Source: Schistocephalus solidus (taxonomy: Eukaryota; Platyhelminthes; Cestoda; Diphyllobothriidea; Diphyllobothriidae). Taken from it: a stretch of 64,000 nucleotides of DNA. The number at the start of each line of letters is the position of its first letter. Position 1 is the first letter of the stretch. Made by a program: the position numbers and the translations under genes. Positions 32,841-44,859 of this stretch are shown one piece after another. The notes beneath the pieces were generated by a model, which ran no database searches, was not told where the DNA came from, and saw only the letters and a program-made list of their open reading frames with translations. The stretch lies in NCBI GenBank assembly GCA_017591395.1, contig WEDG01005594.1, forward strand, positions 1 to 64,000. The letters are read 5' to 3'.

Positions 32841-33930
32841 CACGCATTAAGGTTGAGCGCTGGGATTATGCTAAGAGGATTTGATTTGCATCACTTGAGA
32901 TGGGGCAACTGTTTGCCTGCTGCGCTCCAGGGTTCATACCTGTTGTCGAAATCGCGATCATAGTCTCTGATGGTTATGTTCAATCTTCCTGGTCGGGAAC
33001 ACTGAGCTTTCGATCGTGTGCCTGCTTTTACGCATTGGAACACGCTTTTTACTTTGTCTTTCATATTATATTCAGTTTCATTTTGCAGATCGTAATTCAC
33101 GTTTGATTGCATACTTCTGTGTCAAACCTGTGCTTATAATCATCCTCTCCCTTAGAGCGTTATCTTATCCACCGCCACACCAAGGAAAGCGAAAAACCTA
33201 ATTTCCTTTTATATACGTTAGCTATCATCTATCCATCATGACTTCGTGTGCAGCTTATCTCCCAGTTTAACTACTGTTTTAGTCATTCACATCCTATTTT
33301 GTTTGTATTCGACTTCGAATCGCTCGGCTTCGATTGGCTTATTCATGTTGTTCATCGGTTGAGTTCAAGTCGCAGTGGTATACCCGCAGAGCCGGCGTGA
33401 GCTATCCTGTATTCCAATGTTGGCTGTCTCGTTTCCAGTGCGCCATTTTACAATTTTTAGCCTTGATGTTTCTAGGTTTACAGGCTTCCAACCTCCCATG
33501 AACACATCGCCAGTCTTCAGGTTCTTTTTGATCTACACGATGTTTATTTTTTCTCCAGGGAGTTTTCACTGCTATAGTTCTCCTAACTGTACTTTCCTTT
33601 TCTCCCATAGTGGATTGAGGCCAAAACCATGGGTCAGAGGTTTGGCCTTTCTATTTACTATTGGCTTTTGCTACACCCCCAACACGCATGCCTCTTTCGA
33701 CTCACCTAGTTTTTTTGCGCCTACATTTGTTTTCCGCTAATTTAAATTCACTCAGAAAATGTCAATTGTCAAGCTCTTGTCAGAAAGCGTTTGCTCACAA
33801 GTGCGCTTTTTCGGTCTGTACACCCGTTCCAACCGCACATAATGCTTCCTTTTGCATCATTTTTGTCCATTCTTTTATATATTCGTAGCCTAAAGTTATC
33901 TATAATAAAAATGCACCAGACTGGCAGTAC
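32841..33930. other. no recognisable gene
   Basis: A 121-codon frame at 33375-33740 is hydrophobic and Phe/Ser-rich because of T-rich DNA. No family resemblance is visible. Confidence 0.4.
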
Positions 33931-33934
33931 GGTT

Positions 33935-34010
33935 ACTAGCTAAAGGCACAGACGCGTGATTCACCGATGAGCTGCCGCTGCATGATGCAGCCCCGATGGG
34001 TTTAAATTGT
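33935..34010 (-). repeat. relic of the ribozyme unit
   Basis: Shares ACTAGCTAAAG-C-CAGACGCGTG, TTC-CCGATG, GCTGCCGCTG-ATG and CGATGGG with the array unit around the hammerhead, in minus orientation, but the CUGANGA core is gone. An old single copy. Confidence 0.45.
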
Positions 34011-35555
34011 TGTTCGCCAATCAATTAATCCTCGTTCTTAGCTAGAAACATCCCCAGTAAAACAGAGAAGAAAATAATTAGTCATGAAAACGCAACCGAT
34101 CGTTAAAATTCTATTAAGGCTGGTGTAACTTTTTTAACGGGCGTATTTTAACACACTAAAACAAAAGGATTTTCGTCCCTTCAATAATCTTCTCCTAGGA
34201 GAACGGAGTTTAAAATTGCTAGTGAGGAAAACTTAGAATCTTTAGGCATAGTTTACAAGTTGGTAACGATCAGTGAAACAGAAACGACGAGCACTGCGCG
34301 CGAGGGGTGGAAATGGTGGGGTAAGTGGTAGCACCGAGTTATCAAGTGTGAGCCGAGGCTAGGAAATCGCAAGAGGCATTGCGGCTGCTGGGACACCTGA
34401 AAAAGGCTCGGTTAAAGCCACCTTCAAGCGGTCAACTTACGCTTCATCGGTGCGATCATCACGGGCGATTTTGAAGTGCATATCCGCATGTGATGAAACT
34501 CGAAATTGTCCGTCGATGGGTTGTTGTAGTGGCCTACAAACAAGATCTACGTGGACAAATTCGAAAAGAACACGTTAGCAAGTTAGGGTCAAAGTATGGA
34601 TCAATTGACGGAGCACGCGTAGGCGAGGCACAGAGAGTAGTAATTGCTTGCCGCAATATTGGGATATCATTACTAGGATCCATGTCAAATAAACCTCGAC
34701 TCGGGAATCCGAATGGTAGTGTTGTAAGCAAGTTGGGCAGCAGCGAACTCCATGTAGGGTTTGAGCGCGGTAAGGATACCTAGCATTACCAGGGGCAGAT
34801 GCTCGCTCCAGTGATTATGCTGCTAGCAAACAATTGCTTTGAGTTTATGAATGTTAAAACACTGCGAAAATGTATGTTCTCTGTGGAGCGTATAAAGAAA
34901 AACTTTCGACTGGGTTTGGAATATGGCGAGTATTTAAAGCAATATGAGCAAAAAATGCACCTTCTTATTCAACAACGCCTTTAAAAAACTATAAACGGTA
35001 TGAAGAATATTCTGGAACGACTCAACCGTTTCGGAGATGCCGAAGGTCCTGGATTACTTCAGATCTTCAGGAAGCTGTACACCTTTGGGTCACTGAGCGG
35101 TTGTCAGTTTTTATTGGTGCAGAGGCTGCTTAGTCAAGTTGACTAAGCTGATAAACAAATTCCAATTTGATGACGTTTTATGAGCAATTTCGGCACGACG
35201 AAAATTCCTGATGAGCAGGAAGCAGGTACGTACGTGCAGTCATAACGATATTGTCTGGAACCGTCCTAGTGAAGTGATAACGGAATTCAAAATTGTCCAA
35301 TTTGGAGAACAAATAATATTGGTGGTTCCTATCCAATAAACCTATAGAGATCTCAAGACAACAATTCCATGATGAATACCGGGTTAGAAACAAATATAAA
35401 CATTTTTTTCTTATTTTTCATATCGTATAAACACAATAAATGTATAAATGTACCATTATCATTAAATATTTAATCTCTTCTTTCCTTATCCGATCACAGC
35501 CATCAGTTCACCTTTTGGACACTAAAAATAATTTCAGCAACAAATATTGACATAA
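34011..35555. other. no recognisable gene
   Basis: Several short plus-strand frames (for example 34490-34783) without recognisable domains. Confidence 0.4.
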
Positions 35556-35559
35556 TTGA

Positions 35560-36065
35560 ACATAATTGAACGTACACAGTCTAAAAATGCTGCCATTTCG
35601 TTGGATACTTACTATCACCAGAATTCTATTCTGGATCCAAAGATGCCGAGGCCTCCAAGTTCACTGACGGAATTTTGGCGAGAGTTTTGTTTCATACGCC
35701 ATAGTGATCAAGAACGAACCATATCGACGTTTCATTATCTCATTCTGAAATGCTACTGCAGTATTAGCCTACTCTACCACCTCACCTTATTTTCCTTAAG
35801 CAGTTTTTTCTCCTACCCTCTATTCGAAAATGAAGGTCTATTAAACTCTGTCTCCATTTTAAAGGTAGGAGTTTCTTTCACTGCCTATTTTTCTGAGGCA
35901 ACTATTAATTGCAAAAGACCGCTAACTGTTGACCTAACAGGACACTTTCTGCCTACATTATAAAATATTTGTACATTTTATCTGCACGCATTGTCCTTAA
36001 TTTCATTTCGTCACTAATTTTTGTTTAGACAGTGTCTTGCCGGCGCTTACTATGTATAAATTCCA
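35560..36065 (+). repeat. ~0.5-kb inverted repeat, left arm
   Basis: Matches the reverse complement of 41095-41565 almost end to end. Shared landmarks are TCGTTGGATACT, CAGAATTC, GGATCC-AAGATGC-GAGGCCTC, TTTGTTTCATACGC, CTTATTTTCCTTA and CAGTG-CTTGCCGG. Near its outer end the minus strand has a degenerate hammerhead-like motif (35621-35592). The two arms enclose the gypsy remnant. Confidence 0.75.
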
Positions 36066-37440
36066 AAATTACAAATAATGTGGCCCAACATGATATCGAT
36101 ACACGTGTAACTCGGCCAACGAACTTCCACCTAGAAGATTACCGGTATTTTACCAAACCCAGCTAAAGGCAATGATCGACGATACGCTGGACCGGAAAAT
36201 TATCAGGACGACTTATTCACCTTGGTCGTCTCCAGTCGGGTCAGTTATGAAGAAGGATGGCACTATGCGGTTATGCGTCGACTATCGCAAACTAAACGCA
36301 TTGAACACTAAAGATTCCTTCCTTCTACCCCTTATTGATGCAACCCTAGGCGCCCTTTCGGGTAATCAGGTGTTCTCTACTCTAGATCTAGCTGCCGGCT
36401 ACTGGCAGGTAGAAGAGTGACCCATTGACAGAGAGCAGACTGCTTTCGCAGTCCCCTCAGGTCTCTACGAGTTTGAGGCAATGCCATTTGGTCTAGCAAT
36501 GCTCCAAGGACTTTTCAACGACTGATGAACCAAGTCCTAGCTCAGCTCATTCCCAATTCATGCCTAGTTTATATGGATGAAATAATTGTTTTTGGTAAGG
36601 ATTTCGATAGCCACATTAACAATGGTCGAGCCGTGTTTGCCAGTCTTCAACAGGCTGGTCTTACCCCTAAGACCTGTACTTGTGTTTTTATAAGACCTCA
36701 TTTCAAGTTGTTAGGGCATTTAGTCTCTTCCTCTGGCATAGAAACGGAAGAGGAGAAAGTGAGTCCAATCCATGAGTGGCCTACCCCTACTGACGTAACT
36801 GAAGTCCGCAGTTTTCTAGGACTGGCTTCTTACTATAGAAGATTTATCAAAGACTATGCTCACATAGCTGGCTCACTTAACAAACTCACCCAGAAAGACC
36901 TATTATTTCAATGGACTGCTGATTGCACGAGTACCTTCCAGACATTGAAGGATAAGTTGTGCTCCACACTGATTTTAATTTTCCCGACATTAGCAATGGC
37001 ACTAGGAAATTTGTTCTTGAAACCGACGCTAATGACACTGCCATAGGCGCCGTTCTCTCCTAGCAACAACCAGACGGTACAGAGGGCGTTATTCAGTATC
37101 AAAGCTGATCTCTGACGAAGGCCGAACGCCATTACTGCGTGACCAGAAGAGAGGTGCTAGCACTCATTCACTTCGTGGAAGAATGCCGGCCATACCTCTA
37201 ATACCCGCCTTTCATCGTGCGCACGGATCATAGCTCTCTGACCTGGTTGCAGAACTTCAAAAACGCCTAAGAACAGGTTGCTAGGTGGCAAGAGAGACTA
37301 TCCGGGTATGAGTTTGAGTGCCTATACCATCCAAGTCATCAGCACAATAATGCCGATGCCCTCTCTCGGAAGCCTTACCGTCCCCATGGCGAATATCCAT
37401 GATTAACAGATATAAATATTAGTACCGTGTCACTACAAGA

Positions 37441-38945
37441 CGATCAAAGTGACAAACTACAGGCCCATAAGCTTAACATGCATCCTTGGCAAGATTATGG
37501 AAAGGATCATCAAGAGCGAATTGGTGAAATTCCTAGAGACTCATAATTTGTTATCAAGCTGTCAACACGGGTTCAGAAAAGGAAGATCATGCTCAACGAA
37601 TTTGCTGTATTCGATCCAGAGGTGGACCCAAGCACTTGAAGATAGACACGCGGTTCACATAGCCTTCATTGACTTTCAAAAGGCCTTCGATACTGTGCCG
37701 CACGAGAGACTGCTTTACAAGCTAGAAAGAATTGGAATCAGAGGTAACCTCCTCAAGTGGATCGAAAACTTCCTCGTGGGTCGGCGCCAGGTGTGTGCAT
37801 CGGCCAAGAGAGGTCAAGGTCTGCTGCGGTCGAGAGTGGGGTTCCTCAGGGTTCAGTACTAGGGCCAATACTGTTTTTAATATACGTGAACGATTGTGTC
37901 AGGAATCTCGACTGTGAAGCAGCAATGTTTGCCGACGACATTAAAAATCTGGAATGTAATCCAGAGCCCCTGCTGACGAAGATAAACTGCAGATCAACCT
38001 AACTCGGTTGGAGGAGTGGTCGAATCATTGGCTTTTTGCGGTTCAACGTCGATAAGTGTACAATACTTCGCTTAGGCAACCCGTCTGGATCTGCCGAAAG
38101 TAGAAGTTACTTTCTCAACGGTGAAGCCTTAAAAGACGTGGAAACCCAAAAAGGACCTTGGTGTGCTGATGACCACCACCTTAAAACCATCGTCTCACTG
38201 CTCGAAAGTGGCGAAGAGGGCAATTTCGGTGTTGCATGCCATCAGACGAGCCTTTTTGGATTTCGATGAAGATCTTTTTGCTAAGACCTTTGGAACATTC
38301 ATTAGGCCACATTTGGAATATGCTATGCACGCCTGGAAACCCTGGACAGTTCAAGATCAGAACTGCCTCGAAAGAGTCCAGAGGAAAGCCACCAAAATGG
38401 GTAGAAGTCAAAGCTCCTTGCCATATCCAACCCGCCTAATGAATCTTAATCTGTTCCCTTTGAGTTATAGGCAAATGCGTGGTGATCTCCTGCAGGCATT
38501 CCGCATTGTGAAGGGATTGGATTGTTGCCTGGAATTCTCGGACTTCTTTGAATTTGCCACCACGACCCATCTCCGAGGTCACCCATTGAAACTGCGTGTC
38601 CAGCAGGCGAGACTGGATGTGCGCAAGTTCTCCTTCTCTGTCAGAGTGGTTAAAACCATGGAATGCCCTCCCTGAAGACGTTGTGATGTCACCATCGCTG
38701 GAAAGCTTTTAAAAGGAACCTTGACAGTCTTATGTTCCGCAACGAGCCTGAGCGATGAGGCATTTATCTTAACCCTCGAGAGTCGTGCACCACTTGTCAA
38801 ATTTTATGACCGCCTTTTTGTACCTTGGCAACCCACACGGTTTCTCTGTATACCGCACTTAATTTTACGTTACAAATAGGGTACTCAAAGGTCCATGCCT
38901 ATTTCCCTCAATAAATTGAATTGAATTGAATTGAATTGAATCTTT
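37441..38945 (+). mobile_element. CR1/jockey-type LINE inserted in the gypsy remnant
   Basis: 5'-truncated non-LTR element. RT: TNYRPISLTCILGKIMERII, HGFRKGRSCSTNLLYSIQRW, IAFIDFQKAFDTVPHERLLY, and after a frame change VPQGSVLGPILFLIYVNDC and MFADDIKNLE (FADD intact). A thumb and C-terminal part (FIRPHLEYAMHAWKPW, NLFPLSYRQMRGDLLQAFRI) end near 38740. The 3' end is AATAAATTGAA followed by TTGAA repeats (38911-38941). It interrupts the gypsy reading between RNase H and integrase. Several frameshifts; dead copy. Confidence 0.82.
38911..38941 (+). repeat. (TTGAA)n LINE tail
   Basis: Five TTGAA units after AATAAA; the short-repeat 3' tail of the LINE. Confidence 0.85.
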
Positions 38946-41094
38946 GGGCGCAAGCTCAGCAAGAGGACCATCAGATTGGCCCGATATATCATAGGAAGTT
39001 AAGTGGTTCTCGACCACTTAGAGCAGTTGCACTGAGAGGCCATAGCTAGGAGATGCGTTGCCTGCACATGGTGTGGGACAAACTCTTTATGGATAAGGAC
39101 ATTTTTTTCTATCGGGATGGTGAACAATACCCGCAATGTATTCTCCTATCATTATCCATGGTAGACGATATTCTTAATAGAATCCACACACAATTGGGGC
39201 ACGAAGGCATCCATAAGACCGAGTGGGCCTTTAGGCGCCGATACTACTGGCCAAACTTGAAGCGGTTGGTGGGGAACTTTTTTCGGTATTGCACCCTGTG
39301 CATTTAGATCAAATCGCCACGACAGTTGAATAGGGCTGCTCTTCAGCCAATTTTGACGGGATACCCAACGAACGCGTGGGCGTTGACTTAGTTGGACCAT
39401 TACCGCAACCGATATATTGTAGTGATGGTTGACTTCTTTACCAAAATGGCTGAATCGGAACCCCTGCCCAACATGTCGGCTGAAACTGTCGCCCAGGCCA
39501 TCTTTACCAATTGGGTATGTAGACGGGGCGCACCAGAACAGATCCATTCGGATAGAGGGTCTTCGTTTGAAAACGCGGTTCTTCACAGTCTTTGAAAGTC
39601 AATAAGACGCGCATCATGGCTTACCATCCGCAAGGTAACAGTCAAGTGGAACGGACGAAAAAACGCTAGTTTGTTTACTTTAGGCTTTCGTAGAGCACCA
39701 GGCTCCCTTCACGTGAGATAATGCGTTGCCAGAATGCATGCTTGCATACCGCTCCAAGATTCACTTGTTGACACAGCAGACGCCTTTCGCACTCACCTGT
39801 GGTCGTGAAATGCGAATACCGGAGGATCTACAGGTACCTCTTGAGAATAATCAAATACCGTTTGGTTCTTACGTCGCTGCACTCCAAAAGAAAATGCGTA
39901 TAGCCACTGAGGAAGCACGAATACACTTGCAAGAAGCGCAGAGGCACTAAAAGGAAAACTATGACAGGCTGGCCCATGGGTGTCCGTATGATGTCAGTGA
40001 TGTCGTGTGGCTCAGGGAACATGTGAATCCTCAAGGATTACCGAGTAAGTTATTAATGGATTGGTCAGAGCCATATACCATCACCAGAATGCTCTCTGAT
40101 AGACCTGCGTCATTTAAGATCGAAACTGAACTTACAGGTGAATTCACGGTTCAATTAAATCTACTTGAACTGGGGGACAGGCCAATGGAAGATAACCATA
40201 GATCAGAACACCTAGGAGATGCAATGCTTTAAGTGGATCATGAGGGGATCAAGAGATGGGTTGAAATTCCATCCGAAGGTGGAAAAGAAACCACAAATTG
40301 CACTACCCTTTAACCTTCGAAATTCGAGGGACCCCTTACGATTATGAGATGACATTGAGCTCGCTGAGGACAGCGACAACTTTACAGAGGAGGGGCAGTG
40401 TAAAGATTGAAATCAAAGTTTCTCAATTTTTTCAAGTAGCTAAGATTTCTAGCAGATTACTAGCGCCAGGAACCGACGCTCCCATTGGCTAACATGCCCA
40501 AGTTTTCATGTCAATTCGCTAATCTTATTGGTTTGTGTCACTTTTAACTGTTAATGGTATTGGCCCCTCGAAAAATCGGGAAGTATATATTTTCCCTACC
40601 TATAAAAACGTCGTAAGTACCAATCGAGGCCGGAGGGCCATAAAAACTGTACTGATAATCCTATTGACCATTCGTTGCTCCATTCGCTCTAAATTGTCTG
40701 ATTTACGCATACCCATTGGCCTATTCTCTGGAAACCTACCAAATAATCTAGAGAACACGACAACACCACCGAGAATAATTGAGCCTCATCACTTTGAACC
40801 GGAGACCACTCTCTGGCGCTTCCTCTAGCCATCGCCGCTCCTTCTCCTACGGACCGGCCAAAGATTTGCCCAGGATACAGACCAAAGGATCCTCTCAAGA
40901 CCAAGTCCAAATAGAATTCTATTTTCTTCTACCAAATAATCCCACAATCTTCCCCTTAACAACTGTCTTTTTATTATTTGGGCGTTATTAGTTTGGGATT
41001 CATCGCATATCTAATACCGGTCAATTGCAGAACCACGCACAGGAAAAATGCGCTTGGAGGCACTCGCATCTGATTGCAAGTTTTATTTAATTAT

Positions 41095-41565
41095 TTTATT
41101 TAGAATTTATATTTGGATAGCACCGGCAAGCCACTGTCTAAATAAACATTAGTAAGGAAATAAAGTTATGACAATGTGTTCAGATTAAATGTACAAATAC
41201 TTAATAATGTAGACAGAACATGTCCTGCTAGGTTAACAGTTAGCGATGTTTTGAGATTAATAGTGAACTAGAAAGATAGGCATACCTAAAAAATGGAGGC
41301 AGCGTTCAATAGGCCTTCATTTACGAATAGAAGGTAGGAGAAAAAACTGCTAAGGAAAATAAGGTCAGTTGGTAGAGTAGCATTTCAGTAGCATTTCATA
41401 ATAAGATAAGGAAACATCGAGATAGTTCGTTCTTAATCACTTATGCGTATGAAACAAAATCTCTTGAAAATGCGTCAATGATCTTGAGGCCTCAGCATCT
41501 TAGGATCCAGAATTGAATTCTGATGATGGCTAGTATCCAACGAAACGTCAGCATTTGGACTGTGG
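41095..41565 (-). repeat. ~0.5-kb inverted repeat, right arm
   Basis: Reverse complement of the left arm at 35560-36065. On the plus strand, 41520-41549 shows the hammerhead-like core CTGATGA, a TGGCTAGTATCCA arm and GAAACGTC, better preserved than in the left arm. Confidence 0.75.
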
Positions 41566-42204
41566 ACAACCGAATTTGAACGTCCGAATGGCTTCATCTT
41601 TTGAATGACTCTTGATATAAGGAGACATCATTGTTCATGGGGAACTCGAGGTAGCGAAAATATAGTTTCAAGAGGGTCACTTAAATTCCCGATGGTAAAT
41701 CGAATAACTCTCGATTGACTCTACCCCTTTTGAATGGGCACTCAAAAATCCATAAGTGACAGATTGTTATTGACTCAAAAATTTTAAACACGAAAAATTA
41801 ACTTTTATACTGTAGAGTTATTTATTTTCATATTTTGCTATTACTATGCCTTCGAAAATAGGTTTTTTTACTTAAATCAAACTCCTTGTTTCGCACACTG
41901 TTAACCAAGCCTAAACCAAAACTTAGCTAAAGTGGCAGCAGAAAGAAGGATTTTGTTTCAGTTTTTTCCTGTTTACTAAGAAGAATGACGACGCACAAGA
42001 TGTTATGTATTAGTAAACCTATAAGGATTATCCACGAAAACAGTTCGATAGGAAATAAAATGAAAGCACGCTTGATCCAGAGCATAATGGTAATCGCCTC
42101 TTGGACGGTTCTTTTTGTGTTCGGGGGCAGTAGGCTCGAAGCTGTCCAGATACCTAGATCTTCGTGTGTACCCTCTTCTTTTAGTGGAATTCCGTTCAGG
42201 TAGT
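41566..42204. other. no recognisable gene
   Basis: AT-rich spacer between the inverted repeat and the LINE cluster. Confidence 0.4.
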
Positions 42205-43145
42205 ACTGGTATTAAAGGAAACTTATTCTCCCAGATTCCAAGCGTAAGGCTACACATTTCGATATATCAAACGTCAAAAGCCACTTGCTGAACCAAATAG
42301 CCAATTTGGCAAGGTTTCCTTGTAGTTTCTGTGCGTTTTTAACAGAGCTAATGGTTTTCAAGGGTTTGATATCGGTTGTAAACCTGATGGTATCACAATC
42401 AAGATTATTAGCGCAATCGTTTATATAAATGAGGAACAGAAGAGGACCTAAGGTTGAACCCTGTGAAACACAATTTTCTACTGATACCCGCTCGGATTTT
42501 GTGGTGCCAACAATTACATTTGGCAGTCTGCATGAAAGAAAACTTTCGATCCACTTACGAACGTTACCCTGGATACCAACTTGCCAAATCTTATGTAACA
42601 GTCGCCGATGAGTTACACTATCAAACGGCTTCTTGAAGTCGAAGAAGATGACATCAATGTGATAGCCTACGTCTATGGATTTTTTCATTTTTCCTGCGAG
42701 TAAATACCACTTGTAAGACATTAGTGACCAGGTCAAAAGTCATACTGGACAGCGAATAATGTGTTCTTTAACTCCAGATACCTCATTACAGATCTCTTAA
42801 TAAGCTGTTCCACAACCTTGTACAAAATGAAGGTTAAACTAATGGGACTGTTATTTTCTGACTCCAGCCTGTACCCCCCTCCCTTGTGGATAGGGGAGAT
42901 AACGGCAGTTTTCCCTCCTGCGGTAGTTACCGGCTTCCATGAACTTTTGGAATATCACACAGTTCCTTGGCTTTTTCTCGAAGAGCATGCGGATGAATTC
43001 TATCTGGACCAGGTTAGTAGGCAGGTTGCAGGCGGAGTAATTGATTCAATAATTAAGAAGGTGAACATGAAGGTAACCTTGAGGAAAACCGATTACTCTC
43101 AGAGCTCCATTATGGCTTCAGACAGAATTTATCTTGTCTTTCCAG
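42205..43145 (-). mobile_element. CR1/jockey-type LINE fragment, minus strand
   Basis: Minus-strand reading from about 43140 down gives a decayed pre-RT part (AVISPIHKGG-Y, NNSPISLTFILYKVVEQLI). Then RT blocks: VIFFDFKKPFDSVTHRRLLH, IQGNVRKWIESFLSCR, VSQGSTLGPLLFLIYINDC, with IRFTTDIKPL where FADDIK is expected. Both catalytic positions of the FADD box are affected (F-T-T-D). Stops occur and the 3' end is missing. It abuts a plus-strand LINE head to head at about 43145. Confidence 0.75.
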
Positions 43146-44490
43146 ATTTTTGCTGTTGACCGAGCAGTGTACTCGCGAATTGGACGAAGATGGTATGGTT
43201 GACGTCATCCACACTGATTTCAAGAAGGCACTTGATAGTGTCCCACACAAACGTCTGATCTATAAATTATCTGCAATTTTAATAAGAGGAATGCAGCTGA
43301 TATGGATCGCAGATTTTCTTACCGGACGATTGCAAACTGTGTGCATCGGTACCTCGAAGTCAACACCTACTCTGATTCTAAGTGGTGTCCCCCAAGGCTC
43401 AATCTAAGGGCCTTTACTATTCTTAGTCTACATCAACGACTGTTTCGAAGACCTGGGTTGCAGGGCTGTCATGATTGCAGACAATGTTAAATTGTGGAGG
43501 CTCATCATATCCGATTCCGTTAGGCATACACTTCAAGAGGATCTCAACCGTTTTAGCAACTGGTCTGCTCGATGGCTCTTAAATTTTATTGTTGGGAAGT
43601 GTGTGGTCCTAAGACTCCGTTAAAGAAGGACCTATGAGTAGGATGATTCCTACCAATATATTCTCGATAAGCAGCCACTTTCAATTGTCGAGGAACAGAA
43701 GGACCTCCTTGTTCTAATAAAATCCTCACTCAAACCATCTTCACAGTGTTTCAAGGCAACTAAACACGCGACACAGGTCTTATTTGCAATCAGACGTGGA
43801 TTTGTGCGGATTCAAAAGTAACTATTTTGAAAAGAACTACGGGGCATTTGTTCGATCTTACTTGGAATAATCCATCCAGGCCTGGCGTCCGTGGTTTAAG
43901 AAGGATTATCTACAGCTCGAACGAGTGCAGGCGAGGGCTACGAAGATGGTCGAGAATCTAAATCATCTGTCTTTCGAAGCCAGACTGGCTGAACTTCATT
44001 TGTTTTCTCTCAATTACCGGCAACTACGCAGTGACCTAATCTAAACCTACCAGATTGTCAAAACCCACGATTGTGCTCTAGAATTTGCTTACTTCTTTGA
44101 ATTGGCTGGGCCCGAACATCTGAGGGGTCATCCCTTTAAACTGCAGAGGAACTTGGTCCACGCGGACGTCCGCCGGAACGCCTTCTTGCGAAGGGTCGTT
44201 GGAGCATGGAACGGACTCCCTGACGAGGTGGTCCTTCCAGAAACTGTTGACCCTATTTAAGTGCAAACTAGATACTCATTTGCGGAGAAAAGTTTGTGCA
44301 TACAATGAAGATTGTGTCAATAGCGGAAGCTTGCGCATCTCCAACACATATCGATGACCTTACTTTTTCCTTCGTCAGATTTACTGCTGTAAACGTTTAT
44401 TCTATTGCCATTTTTGAATGTGAATATGGAGCTCAAGGGCCAAATCCTACTTCCCTAAATAAAGTAACTTTAAGTGACTTAAAGTAAGTT
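43146..44490 (+). mobile_element. CR1/jockey-type LINE fragment, plus strand
   Basis: 5'-truncated in RT: VDVIHTDFKKALDSVPHKRL, FLTGRLQTVCIGTS, LSGVPQGSI then a stop, GPLLFLVYINDC, and MIADNVKLWRL, where the FADD box reads IADN. Decayed thumb and C-terminal sequence follow to about 44260. The end at 44455-44490 has AATAAAGTAACTT and TAAGTGACTTAAAG-like repeats, resembling the AATAAA plus short-repeat tail of the LINE at 37.4-38.9 kb. Same broad family, older copy. Confidence 0.72.
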
Positions 44491-44859
44491 AGGAATAATG
44501 GGACCCGAAGGGTTCGGCTTAAGATATCTACGAGGCACCAAATCTAAGATGGTTTAGAAATATCCGATATTATGTCAAACAGAAATCTTACTTTATTACA
44601 GGAGAGAAAGCGGTGCTGGTCCAATGATCCAAGGTAGTGTTTCATTAATTCGCTGTCGACAAAATGCTTAATTAACTAGGTCCGAACTGTGTTGGCTACA
44701 GTGAATTAATGCGAAGTCACTATTAAGAAGGTACTTTTTGTAATCGAAGAAAGGAGGAAAAATATAATTGGTGAATATTTGATCTAGAATGTGAGCATCT
44801 CTTGTTGGAGAGCACACAAGTTAAGAAAGCATACAAAAATTAATAATAAGATAGAATTA

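Larger units (their letters stand above)
36066..41090 (+). mobile_element. second Ty3/gypsy remnant, 5' truncated, split by a LINE
   Basis: Pol-derived sequence without 5' LTR, gag or protease. RT: MIDDTLDRKIIRTTYSPWSS, RLCVDYRKLNALNTKDSF, FSTLDLAAGYWQVE, then LVYMDEIIVFGKDF. The active site reads YMDE, so the last catalytic Asp is replaced. RNase H (YCVTRREVLALIHF, FIVRTDHSSLTWLQN) follows to about 37440. The element resumes at 38941 with an HHCC-like integrase N-terminus (HTQLGHEGIHKTEW, CTLCI) and core (VVMVDFFTKMAESEPLPNM, HSDRGSSFEN, YHPQ), ending near 40230. A purine tract at 40386-40398 precedes TGTAAAG, the probable 3' LTR start (TATAAAA at 40602); its end is unclear. Stops and frameshifts are frequent. 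Confidence 0.8.

Noticed and set aside
33375..33740. 121-codon hydrophobic frame
   Set aside because: Composition reflects T-rich DNA; no signal peptide plus domain pattern or family match.
35592..35621. Active hammerhead in the left inverted arm
   Set aside because: The cores read CTGGTGA and GAAATGGC, so one core base and the GUC cleavage site are lost.
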